This document shows positions 1 to 7,171 of a stretch of DNA of 64,000 bases, one piece after another; position 1 is the stretch's first letter, and the number at the start of each line of letters is the position of its first letter. This DNA is from Emticicia sp. CRIBPO. GTDB lineage: Bacteria; Bacteroidota; Bacteroidia; Cytophagales; Spirosomataceae. The notes under the pieces are model-generated. The model ran no database searches. It saw only the letters and a program-made list of their open reading frames with translations, and had not been told where the DNA came from. Both the position numbers and the translations under genes were made by a program. The stretch spans positions 186,001 through 250,000 of the forward strand of contig NZ_JAAAKV010000005.1 of assembly GCF_009905725.1 (NCBI RefSeq), written 5' to 3'.

Positions 1-246
1 AAATGTAAGACCAACGGCCTGTGTTGCGGTGCCGGCGGGGGACAGATGTTTAAAGAACCTGAAAAAGGTAAAAAAGATGTCAATATCCAACGGATCGAGG
101 ATGCTTTACAGACCGGGGCAGGGACTATTGCTGTAGCGTGTCCGTTTTGTATGGTCATGATGTCTGATGGCGTCAAAAATAAGGAAAAAGAACACGAAGT
201 AAAGGTTTATGACCTGGCCGAGTTGCTGCTGACTTCTATGAATTAA
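1..246 (+). CDS. (Fe-S)-binding CCG-domain protein, C-terminal part
   Basis: The frame is open from base 1, so only about 81 C-terminal residues are present. It starts with a cysteine-rich CCGAGGG motif and has a CPFC motif 37 residues after the paired cysteines. That spacing fits the CCG (DUF224) domain of heterodisulfide-reductase HdrB/LutA-like proteins, where the cysteines hold an iron-sulfur cluster for electron transfer. In many bacteria such proteins work with electron-transfer flavoproteins or respiratory dehydrogenases; the real partner lies outside the window. An internal ATG at 46 is not the true start because the cysteine motif lies upstream of it. A strong terminator follows. Family call is firm; substrate unknown. 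Confidence 0.85.
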   Translation, partial: KCKTNGLCCGAGGGQMFKEPEKGKKDVNIQRIEDALQTGAGTIAVACPFCMVMMSDGVKNKEKEHEVKVYDLAELLLTSMN

Positions 247-277
247 AGCGTATCGAATCGAGGATTTTTATAGCTAA

Positions 278-306
278 AGCACCCGGATCACCCGGGTGCT
301 TTTTCG
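278..306 (+). terminator. Rho-independent terminator
   Basis: A perfect 9-bp stem (278-286 with 292-300, GC-rich, 5-base loop) is followed by a T-rich run. It sits 32 bases after the iron-sulfur gene and should end that transcript. Confidence 0.85.
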
Positions 307-424
307 TTTTTTTACAATCTCAGCCGCCTTCTTTCCTCTAACTTTGTTTCATCAATAACGGAAGACCTTATGACGTCCGCCGCTATCTGATGGGTTTATT
401 TATCAAATTAAAAAAACAAACAAA

Positions 425-568
425 ATGGAAAGGCAAACAACATTCGACAAAGCAGCGTACAAGCCTTTGGTATTCAAATCGTACAAAATCCTTAAAAAAG
501 CAGTAAAATATATTTTTTACCTGGCCATTATTTATTTTGCTTACGAGGGTTTTATGGCCTGGGAATAA
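425..568 (+). CDS. 47-residue single-pass membrane peptide
   Basis: Short reading frame from ATG at 425 to TAA at 568, 47 residues. The N-terminal third is polar and basic, with Lys-rich stretches; residues about 29-40 form one hydrophobic segment rich in Ile, Tyr and Phe, ending in a short acidic tail (EGFMAWE). The layout suggests a small inner-membrane protein with its N-terminus inside. It lies between two same-strand genes, 119 bases after the terminator and 69 bases before the next start, with an A-rich stretch before the ATG as usual for Bacteroidota. No function recognised. Codon use looks protein-like, but coding is inferred, not proven. Confidence 0.6.
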   Translation: MERQTTFDKAAYKPLVFKSYKILKKAVKYIFYLAIIYFAYEGFMAWE

Positions 569-637
569 AATCAGCGGGGCTGGTTTGAATCATTTGATAA
601 GATCGGACGTTTTAAAATCTGAATATAAGCAAATATT

Positions 638-1132
638 ATGTATACAGATTTTGAAAATTTACATCCTGAGTCACGTGTCTGGATTTATCAGACCAACCGC
701 GAACTTACTGAAAGCGAGAAATCTGAAATTAACGGATACCTGACACAATCTGTAGAAACCTGGGCAGCTCATGGTGTTCCTTTGAAAGGTTCTTTCAAGA
801 TAGAATCAGACAGAATTGTGGTGGTGGCAGCAGATGAGTCCTTTAATAACCCGAGCGGTTGTTCGATCGATGCATCTACCCATTGGTTTAAAGACCTTGG
901 ACAGACACTCAACATTGATTTCTTTGATCGTTCACAGGCTTATCTTGAAGGAGAAGAGCTTAAGTTTTTCCCGGTTTTACAAGGGAAAAAATATGTGGAA
1001 AGCGGGGTAATTACAGCTGATACCATTCTGATCAATAATATGGTTACGGACCTGACCGCATACCATCAGAAAAGAAAGGTGAAAGCATCTGAGTCTCATC
1101 TCAAAAGATTTTTTGTCAATCAGACAGCATAA
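638..1132 (+). CDS. Conserved Bacteroidota protein of unknown function (often misnamed ABC transporter ATPase)
   Basis: 164-residue soluble protein beginning MYTDFENLHPESRVWIYQ. It resembles a family found across Bacteroidota that databases often label 'ABC transporter ATPase'. That label is not supported here: there is no Walker A (GxxGxGKS), no signature LSGGQ and no Walker B. Conserved-looking segments are the N-terminal RVWIYQ.NREL, a central DESFNNPSGCSIDAS with a single Cys, and a C-terminal basic stretch. No signal peptide or membrane segment, so probably cytoplasmic. It is followed at once by a terminator shared with the convergent prfB gene. Existence of the gene is secure; function is unknown. 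Confidence 0.85.
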   Translation: MYTDFENLHPESRVWIYQTNRELTESEKSEINGYLTQSVETWAAHGVPLKGSFKIESDRIVVVAADESFNNPSGCSIDASTHWFKDLGQTLNIDFFDRSQAYLEGEELKFFPVLQGKKYVESGVITADTILINNMVTDLTAYHQKRKVKASESHLKRFFVNQTA

Positions 1133-1160
1133 AAAAGCTCCCGGTTAAGGGAGCTTTTTT
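1133..1160. terminator. Bidirectional terminator between convergent genes
   Basis: Stem AGCTCCC (1136-1142) pairs with 1149-1155 around a 6-base loop and is flanked by A-run on the left and T-run on the right, so it can act for the plus-strand gene ending at 1132 and for prfB ending at 1164 on the minus strand. Confidence 0.85.
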
Positions 1161-1163
1161 GTT

Positions 1164-2241
1164 TTAATCCATCATCAGATAAGCCTTGATGAAGTCGTTG
1201 ATCTCTCCATCCATAACCGACTGAATATCTGAAGTTTCTTCCCCTGTTCTGGCATCTTTAACCAGTTTGTAAGGATGGAAGACATAATTCCTGATCTGCG
1301 AGCCCCATTCGATGTTTTTCTTGGAGGCCTCTATATCTGCACGGGCAGCATTTCTCTTTTCTACTTCAAGTTGGTACAGCCTTGATTTCAACATAGCCAT
1401 AGCATGCTCACGGTTTTTGAGCTGGCTTCTTTCAATCTGGCAAACGATCACAATTCCCGTAGGTTTGTGGGTAAGCTGAACCTTGGTTTCCACTTTGTTG
1501 ACGTTCTGTCCACCGGCACCACCTGACCTTGAGGTCTGGATTTCGATGTCGGCATCTTTTACTTCAATTTCGATCGAGTCATCCACCAATGGATACGCAT
1601 AAACCGAGGCAAAAGAAGTATGACGCCTGGCGTTGGAGTCAAACGGCGAAATACGCACAAGGCGGTGAACACCATTTTCAGATTTCAGATAGCCGTAAGC
1701 CATCGGACCGTCGATCTGCATTGAAGCGGATTTGATTCCGGCCCCGTCACCATCCTGCCAGTCGATCTGAGTCACTTTATAGCCTTGCTTCTGTGCCCAC
1801 ATCAGGTACATGCGGTAAAGCATGCTGGCCCAGTCCTGGCTTTCAGTTCCTCCTGCTCCGGAGTTGATTTCAATAATGGCAGAAAACTGATCTTCTTCAT
1901 TCGAAAGCATTTTCTTTAATTCCAGTGCTTCGATGATAGCCAGGGTCTTTTTGCCTTCTGCTTTCATTTCTTCTTCAGTAATTTCATCGAGCTGATAAAA
2001 TTCGTGAAGGGTTTCCAGGTCACTCATGGAGTTTTCGGCTTCTTCATAAGCCTCCGTCCAGTTTTTCATCACCTGAATGTCTTTAACCACTTTTTGGGCC
2101 AGTTCCGAATCATTCCAGAACTCTGGTTGTGCCTGCTGATTTTCTAGATCTCCGAGTTTTTCTTTTCTGCTATCGTAGTCAAAGATACCTCCTCAGTGCC
2201 GTCACTCTGGCTCTCAAATCTTTCAACGCTTCTGTTGTCAT
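1164..2241 (-). CDS. prfB: Peptide chain release factor 2 (programmed +1 frameshift)
   Basis: RF2 releases finished proteins at UGA and UAA codons. The main frame carries the anticodon-like tripeptide SPF and the catalytic GGAGGQ motif (GGQ near residues 243-245 of the full product), which identify RF2 rather than RF1. The first 20 codons lie in another frame: ATG at 2241, then an in-frame TGA at 2179-2181 directly after CTT. Skipping one base (T2181) restores the frame, giving 358 residues, the normal length. An AGGAGG sequence at 2188-2193 sits just upstream of the stop, as in the E. coli site. High RF2 terminates at the UGA; low RF2 permits the shift, so the gene regulates itself. No other broken feature is seen. 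Confidence 0.97.
2178..2193 (-). promoter_or_regulatory. prfB: prfB programmed +1 ribosomal frameshift site
   Basis: On the minus strand this reads AGGAGGTATCTTTGAC: an internal Shine-Dalgarno-like AGGAGG, a CTT slippery codon and an in-frame TGA. The layout is almost identical to the classical RF2 site. Peptidyl-tRNA-Leu slips from CUU to UUU, and translation resumes at GAC. Confidence 0.95.
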
Positions 2242-2375
2242 GATTTCCTTAAAATGTTAATAAATTGATTAATTTGAATATTCCGGAACAGGTTTTCAGG
2301 GGTATTCACAACGAAATTCTGTTTCAGAAGCCGCAAAGTTACGTAAAAAAGCCCGGAATTCTCTTTCAGTCTTCT

Positions 2376-3635
2376 TTATTCCTGCTGAGGGAATGTCCCG
2401 GTAAGCTTTTTAACCAGCCATGGAAGGGTAAGTCCCTGCCCGATGAGCGTAAATAATACGACTGCGACGGAGATAAAAATGATCTCGCTTCGCAGTGGAA
2501 AGGGATCTCCGTTGCTCAGTGTTTTCGGCAACCCGATGGCCACCGCCAGGGAAACGATGCCTCTCATGCCTGACCAGCTGATGATCAAACTGTTTTTTAC
2601 ATCCAGCAGCGTGTCTTCTGTGACGTATTTGTGATTTTTCTGAAATGCCCTCTGAAGCGTGTTTTTCTGCCAGAATACCCTGAACATCCTCAATATCAAA
2701 GCAATTACGGTGATGAGGAAAGCATAGGCGATATAAGCGGGAATCTGTGAGGCATGTATGCTTTTAAGGACGTAGGGGAATTCCAGTCCGATCAGGATAA
2801 AAATCAAGCCATTGAGTAAAAAGATGATGATGTCCCAGATGGTCTTGGACTGTTTTTTAAGGATTTCAGGGAAAATCTTCCGGCTGAAGCGGGAAATAGC
2901 CAGCCCCTGCATCACCACCGCAATCACCCCCGATACATTCATTTCCTCAGCCACCAGGTAGGTGATAAAAGGCATCAGCAGCATAAAACTGATGGTAATC
3001 AGGCTGTCTTTGTGCACACGCATTAATATAAATGCCAGGATTTTGCCCATCACAAAACCGACTAAAAAACCTCCGGCCATCAGGATGGCAAAATCGAGCG
3101 TCGCTTTCCAGAAAATAAAGGCGGAACCTGTTACGGCCGCCACGGCAAAACGGTAGGTTATCAGGGCGGAAGCGTCATTGATGAGACTTTCTCCTTCCAG
3201 GATCGTGGTTGTTTTATGCGAAAGGCCGAGTCCTTTGGTGATGCTCATCGCGGCTACCGCGTCGGTGGCAGAAAGAATGGCTCCAAGCACAAAAGCCAGT
3301 GGCCAGGTCATTCCCGGGATGGCATAATACGCGAAAACCGCAATGCCCGAAGCCGTCAGGAAAACCAGAGAGATGGCTAAAGTGCTGATGGTGTTCATAT
3401 GTGTCCTGAACTCCTTAAACGATATGTTGAAGGCCGCATCGTACAACAAAGGTGGGAGAAACAACAGGAAAATTACCTCCGGGTTTATTTCGATTTCCGG
3501 TATGGAAGGGATAAAGCCTATGGCGATACCTGCCACAATCAATAAAATGGGATAGGGCAGCTTGACTTTATGGGCAATCGATGAAAGCCCGATCATAACG
3601 GCCATGATAAATATTACAATACTATAGTTTTCCAT
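2376..3635 (-). CDS. Na+/H+ antiporter, CPA1/NhaP family
   Basis: 419-residue inner-membrane protein with about 12 hydrophobic segments. It should exchange Na+ (or K+) for H+ and serve pH and salt balance. Family marks are FLPPLLYDAAFN at about 59-70, an ATDAV motif at about 123-127 and ESLINDASAL with the ion-binding Asn-Asp pair at about 153-154. It is shorter than CPA1 members of 500+ residues because it lacks the long cytoplasmic tail; the frame ends soon after the last membrane segment. It starts 21 bases after the stop of the bestrophin gene on the same strand, so the two are probably co-transcribed. Ion selectivity cannot be read from sequence. Confidence 0.9.
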   Translation of the reverse strand: MENYSIVIFIMAVMIGLSSIAHKVKLPYPILLIVAGIAIGFIPSIPEIEINPEVIFLLFLPPLLYDAAFNISFKEFRTHMNTISTLAISLVFLTASGIAVFAYYAIPGMTWPLAFVLGAILSATDAVAAMSITKGLGLSHKTTTILEGESLINDASALITYRFAVAAVTGSAFIFWKATLDFAILMAGGFLVGFVMGKILAFILMRVHKDSLITISFMLLMPFITYLVAEEMNVSGVIAVVMQGLAISRFSRKIFPEILKKQSKTIWDIIIFLLNGLIFILIGLEFPYVLKSIHASQIPAYIAYAFLITVIALILRMFRVFWQKNTLQRAFQKNHKYVTEDTLLDVKNSLIISWSGMRGIVSLAVAIGLPKTLSNGDPFPLRSEIIFISVAVVLFTLIGQGLTLPWLVKKLTGTFPQQE

Positions 3636-3656
3636 TCTTTAATCTCTGAAAGTCAG

Positions 3657-4694
3657 TTACATTAAAACTCCTTTTTTTGCTTCGACTGCACCCGGAATGT
3701 CAGTTTTACCCATCATCTGGAGCAGATCGATTTCAATAGTGCGGCAAATGGAAAACATGGGAACATCGTTTTCCAGGCCTTCGAAAGGGTTTTCAGAATA
3801 ATCGCCGATAAGTTCCATGACCACAAATATCCATCCTGTCATGATACAGAAAGGTACGGATAACCAGATGCCCCACTCGCCAAGTTTGTCAAATTCTGAA
3901 ACCATACCAAAAGGCAGCATAAAGATAAAGATACAAACGAAAATAAAGCTCATGCTTCCATACTGACGGGGCAAAGGAAATTTCTTGATCCTTTCGGCAC
4001 GTCCCTGATGATCATAAAAATCGTTTAATATCTTTTGAAGCTCTATATGGGTCAGTTCGTTGAGCAGGCCTTTTTCATGAATGGCGGCCAGTTCCTGTGC
4101 CTGCTGATCAATAAGCCGGGTGGCTGGGTTTCTGAACTGTGTGAGGCCGGTGAATTCTTTTTCAGACAAATACTTCTTCAGGTGTGTTTCAGGGATGTCT
4201 TCATCAAAAGCCCCTTTTCCATATCTTTTTCTTCTTTTTTGGCCGACTTTCCCAAATTGTCCGCTCAGACTGGCGTGTTCCCATTGTGTGGTTACCAGCA
4301 GCTGTTCTCTGAGCTGGTAGGTCCAGGCGATGTGCCGGTTGATCAGTGACTCCTTCAATTGATCCAGTTCGGCTTCTGTCAGGTCTTGCGAAGAAGGGGT
4401 GGTTCTTATAAATGATCTTACGGTGCTTCCCCACGACCGGCTGCTGTTGATAATGGCTCCCCAGATCTTGCGGGCTTCCCAGAGGCGGTCATATGCCTGA
4501 TTGTTTTTAAAACCCACATAGAACGCCACAGAAGTACCGATAACCGAAAGCGGAAGCCATGGGATACTCAGCCATTTCCAGTCGGTAAAATAGTAGATGG
4601 AGGCCACCAGCAGAGCCCAGGCCGACAGCCATATCAGGTGACCGCCGGTGATGGCCATGATGTTTTTAAAGGAGAAGTTCTTCTGGACGAACAT
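3657..4694 (-). CDS. Bestrophin-family ion channel
   Basis: 345-residue membrane protein of the bestrophin (formerly UPF0187) family, homopentameric channels of the inner membrane that pass chloride or, in bacteria such as Klebsiella, sodium. Seen: N-terminal membrane segments (about 15-35 and 45-62), the family motif NNQAYDRLWEARKIWG, a second hydrophobic pair around 225-270, and the C-terminal FEGLENDVPMFSICRTIEIDL, typical of the family. It leads a likely two-gene operon with the antiporter downstream, suggesting a joint role in ion balance. A TATTTTTG element at 4730-4737 (minus strand) could be the -7 promoter box. Start ATG at 4694 has no alternative nearby. Confidence 0.9.
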   Translation of the reverse strand: MFVQKNFSFKNIMAITGGHLIWLSAWALLVASIYYFTDWKWLSIPWLPLSVIGTSVAFYVGFKNNQAYDRLWEARKIWGAIINSSRSWGSTVRSFIRTTPSSQDLTEAELDQLKESLINRHIAWTYQLREQLLVTTQWEHASLSGQFGKVGQKRRKRYGKGAFDEDIPETHLKKYLSEKEFTGLTQFRNPATRLIDQQAQELAAIHEKGLLNELTHIELQKILNDFYDHQGRAERIKKFPLPRQYGSMSFIFVCIFIFMLPFGMVSEFDKLGEWGIWLSVPFCIMTGWIFVVMELIGDYSENPFEGLENDVPMFSICRTIEIDLLQMMGKTDIPGAVEAKKGVLM

Positions 4695-4805
4695 GCAGGT
4701 ATTTATTAACGGGTCAACACTTTGAGAACCAAAAATATTAACCTAAAAATAAAATCTGCAGATTTTGACGGATTTATTTACAGAAATGCCATCCGGACTC
4801 AGTTT

Positions 4806-5216
4806 TTAATCTTCAAGCCGGATCATGCATTTAACATCCTTTTCATTATAATATAATTCCACACAATAACCCTGAGGGTCAATTCCCGGCTGCTCAAGCA
4901 ATTCCCGGAATGCCCTTCCGACACTCTGAACGTCTTTCATAAAGTCTTCAATGGTGAGGCTGATATACCTGCCCTTTTTGAGAACGAGGGTATCCAGTTG
5001 CAAAGAGGCCGCTTCACCGGGACTCAATTCTTCGGCCGCTGCCCTGTAAACAATGGAATAGCCGTTTTCCGGACGGGATACGCCATAGTATTTCCTGTCT
5101 GTTGAAAAGGGAACAAACGCGTGCAGGGCTTCATGTGCAGCCATGACCCCTTCAGGAAAGGAGCCGGCGGTCTTGTACATTATCGTAATGTCTTCTTCAA
5201 AATTTGTCGTTTCCAT
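4806..5216 (-). CDS. GyrI-like / AraC effector-binding-domain protein
   Basis: 136-residue soluble protein without a DNA-binding domain. The pattern (KTAGSFPEGVMAAHEALHAF, then KYYGVSRPENG..IVYRAAAEEL, then GRYISLTIEDF and a C-terminal YCVELYY..DVKCMIRLED) fits the GyrI-like effector-binding fold, which forms a pocket for small molecules in MerR/AraC regulators and also exists as a stand-alone protein. It is monocistronic, with possible promoter box TATCTTTG upstream at 5243-5250. The ligand is unknown, and the match is by pattern only. Confidence 0.65.
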   Translation of the reverse strand: METTNFEEDITIMYKTAGSFPEGVMAAHEALHAFVPFSTDRKYYGVSRPENGYSIVYRAAAEELSPGEAASLQLDTLVLKKGRYISLTIEDFMKDVQSVGRAFRELLEQPGIDPQGYCVELYYNEKDVKCMIRLED

Positions 5217-5242
5217 GGTTCTGAAAGGTTTGATTTATATTA

Positions 5243-5250
5243 CAAAGATA
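5243..5250 (-). promoter_or_regulatory. Possible -7 promoter box (TATCTTTG)
   Basis: TATCTTTG on the minus strand fits the Bacteroidota -7 consensus TAnnTTTG and lies 26 bases before the GyrI-like start codon. No clear TTTG -33 box is found about 20 bp upstream, so support is partial. Confidence 0.4.
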
Positions 5251-5330
5251 GACAACACCATACGGATTTAATGTGGTGTAAAACGACAATGTAAGGGGGT
5301 GATTGCGACTGATTTTTCTTCCATCATACA

Positions 5331-5729
5331 TCAGGACGGCCACCATTCCTGCATCCATTGCTCAGAAACCGCTTTGCCTTTCTCAAAATCGTCCGTTACA
5401 ACAATCAGCTGACGGTCATGATCACTGTATTGAACAAGAATGTTGACATCGGCATCTGCCAATCTCCTGCAAAACAAACCTAACTGTCCCGGTACATTCT
5501 GCCTGAGTTTCTGAACGATTATCTCATTGATTTTAACCACCTTTATTCCTGCCTTCGCCAGCAATTCTTTTGCCTTGTCCGGTTCTGAAACCAGGAAATG
5601 GGCGATGGAAACCTCCCCGTTCTGAAATACCCCGCCGCCTTCCAGGCTGACGTTGTTTTTACCCAGAATTTCACCCATCAACGCCAGTTGACCCGGTTTG
5701 TTTTCTAAAATGATTTCGAGATCTTTCAT
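5331..5729 (-). CDS. Tandem ACT-domain protein
   Basis: 132-residue protein made of two ACT domains. The first (about 1-65) begins with the ACT signature LEIILENKPGQLALMGEIL; the second (about 72-130) has LRQNVPGQLGLFCRRLADADVNI. ACT pairs bind amino acids and usually regulate enzymes, but here no catalytic domain is attached, so it may bind a ligand and act on a partner. It starts 7 bases after the ABM-domain gene, forming a two-gene operon divergent from an ArsR-family regulator. The ligand is unknown. Confidence 0.85.
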   Translation of the reverse strand: MKDLEIILENKPGQLALMGEILGKNNVSLEGGGVFQNGEVSIAHFLVSEPDKAKELLAKAGIKVVKINEIIVQKLRQNVPGQLGLFCRRLADADVNILVQYSDHDRQLIVVTDDFEKGKAVSEQWMQEWWPS

Positions 5730-5736
5730 CTGTTTT

Positions 5737-6084
5737 TTATTTATCGTGTAAGTTTTTACTGTCTGCAGGTGCTTCTGCCCTTTGATTCATGCCATAATCT
5801 CTGAGTACGTTTGCTACCCTCAGCCGGTAGTCGTCAAATACAGATTTACGGCCTGATGCCTGAGCTTGTCTGTGAAGTTCCAGGTTTCGCCATTGAATCA
5901 CACTTTCTTCATCTTTCCAGAAAGAAAGCGAAAGGACTTTTCCCGGGGTTGAAATACTCTCAAACCTTTCGATGGAGATAAAACCCTCTATTTTGCTTAA
6001 CTCAGGCCGTAGCCCCGCTGCAATGTCCAGGTATTCGTCCCATTTACCTTTAGCCGGGAAAGCTTCAAAAATTACTGCTATCAT
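5737..6084 (-). CDS. Antibiotic biosynthesis monooxygenase (ABM) domain protein
   Basis: 115-residue small protein starting MIAVIFEAFPAKGKWDEYLD, with the ABM pattern: a beta strand, a helix (LRPELSKIEGFISIERFES), then SFWKDEESVIQWRNLELHRQAQ. ABM proteins are dimeric ferredoxin-like folds that include heme-degrading and quinol monooxygenases as well as uncharacterised stress proteins. The ATG at 6084 is chosen because family members start at this strand; the frame also runs up to a TTG at 6108, which is less likely. It is first in an operon with the ACT gene and faces an ArsR regulator across 71 bases, which probably controls it. Confidence 0.82.
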   Translation of the reverse strand: MIAVIFEAFPAKGKWDEYLDIAAGLRPELSKIEGFISIERFESISTPGKVLSLSFWKDEESVIQWRNLELHRQAQASGRKSVFDDYRLRVANVLRDYGMNQRAEAPADSKNLHDK

Positions 6085-6155
6085 GATTTTTTGTTTTATG
6101 TTGAGCAAAATAAATGAATCGATTACATTTATATTTCATTTAACACTGAACTGTA

Positions 6156-6842
6156 ATGGGAGAAGATAAATTTATTGTTTTATCTGCCTTGATATGTGAA
6201 CCCGCAAGGGCAAAAATGCTCTGGAACCTGCTGGATGGCCGGGCTTACACAGCCGGAGAACTGGCCATAGCTGCCGATATCTCGCCAACTTCAGCAAGTA
6301 ATCACCTGGTGAAACTGCTGGAAGCAGATTTGTTAAAAGTAGAATCGCAGGGCAGACACCGGTATTTTTCATTTTCGAGACCTGAAGTAGCTTATGTCGT
6401 AGAGTCTCTGGCTAACCTCGCCAATCAGCAAGCGGATAAGATCAGGAGCAGAGAGGGAGCAGTTAAAACCGGCGTAAAATATTGCCGGAGCTGTTATGAT
6501 CACCTTGCCGGACAGGTAGGTGTGCAGATCACGGATGCATTTGAGTATAAAAACTGGATTATCAAAGACGGATCTTTTTATCTGGTTAATGAAGCAGGGT
6601 GGAAACATTTGAAGGACCTGAATATTTCCGAAAATGATCTGACCGGAAAAAGAAGGCCGGTAGCCAGACAATGCCTCGACTGGAGTGAAAGGCGTCCGCA
6701 TCTGGCCGGACAACTCGGAGCCCTGGTGTTGAACAGGATGCTGGAAAAGCAATGGTTCAGGAAAGTACAGTTTTCGAGAGAACTTATCCTGACAGACAAA
6801 GGCAGGCTGGGGCTTTACGACCTGCTGGACATCCGGATTTAG
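6156..6842 (+). CDS. ArsR-family winged-helix regulator
   Basis: 228-residue transcription regulator. Residues about 8-90 form the ArsR winged helix: LICEPARAKMLWNLLDGRAY, recognition region ISPTSASNHLVKLLEADLL, and wing VESQGRHRYFSF. The C-terminal half holds CRSCYDHLAGQVGV, a conserved Cys/His motif of this subgroup which may sense a metal or oxidant, plus a tail that may set dimerisation. It is divergent from the ABM/ACT operon (71-base gap), the usual layout for a local repressor. A TATATTTC box near 6130-6137 resembles the -7 element. The sensed signal is not known. Confidence 0.88.
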   Translation: MGEDKFIVLSALICEPARAKMLWNLLDGRAYTAGELAIAADISPTSASNHLVKLLEADLLKVESQGRHRYFSFSRPEVAYVVESLANLANQQADKIRSREGAVKTGVKYCRSCYDHLAGQVGVQITDAFEYKNWIIKDGSFYLVNEAGWKHLKDLNISENDLTGKRRPVARQCLDWSERRPHLAGQLGALVLNRMLEKQWFRKVQFSRELILTDKGRLGLYDLLDIRI

Positions 6843-7171
6843 AATTTACCGGGGCGGGAATAAAACCAAAATGATAACTTAAATCAAAGTTCCGTATATC
6901 TGCTTCTGTAAGATTATATATTGTGTCTTTTGACTTCCACTGGTCTATCATTTCTTTTGAAAGGAATGTCAATGCCACCTCTGTGCAACTGCGTAGTGAC
7001 CTGACCTATATCGCACGCTCATTCCGGTACGGATTTGCTGTACTCCCCCTGGCCGGATTCTTATACAAATGTGCATGCCCCTCCCCAAAAATAAATGTGC
7101 CAATTCATTGTAACCTTTTTAAAAATCAGAGGTATCCAGCTATATATTTTTACAATTGATACTATCTGAAA
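6843..7171. other. Intergenic region without a convincing gene
   Basis: 329 bases between the ArsR gene and the TonB receptor. Both strands have short open stretches (for example about 45 residues read on the minus strand from GTG near 6978), but no recognisable family, no good start context and no conserved motif. It should hold the receptor promoter; no clear TAnnTTTG pair could be placed. Confidence 0.5.

Noticed and set aside
638-1132. Naming this gene an ABC transporter ATPase
   Set aside because: No Walker A, Walker B or signature motif; the name seems to be a database error carried along.
4035-4434. Frames on both strands inside the bestrophin gene
   Set aside because: Shadow frames overlapping a well-supported gene.
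6923-7159. 78-residue plus-strand gene between ArsR and the TonB receptor
   Set aside because: No family pattern, no start context, and likely leader of the receptor gene.
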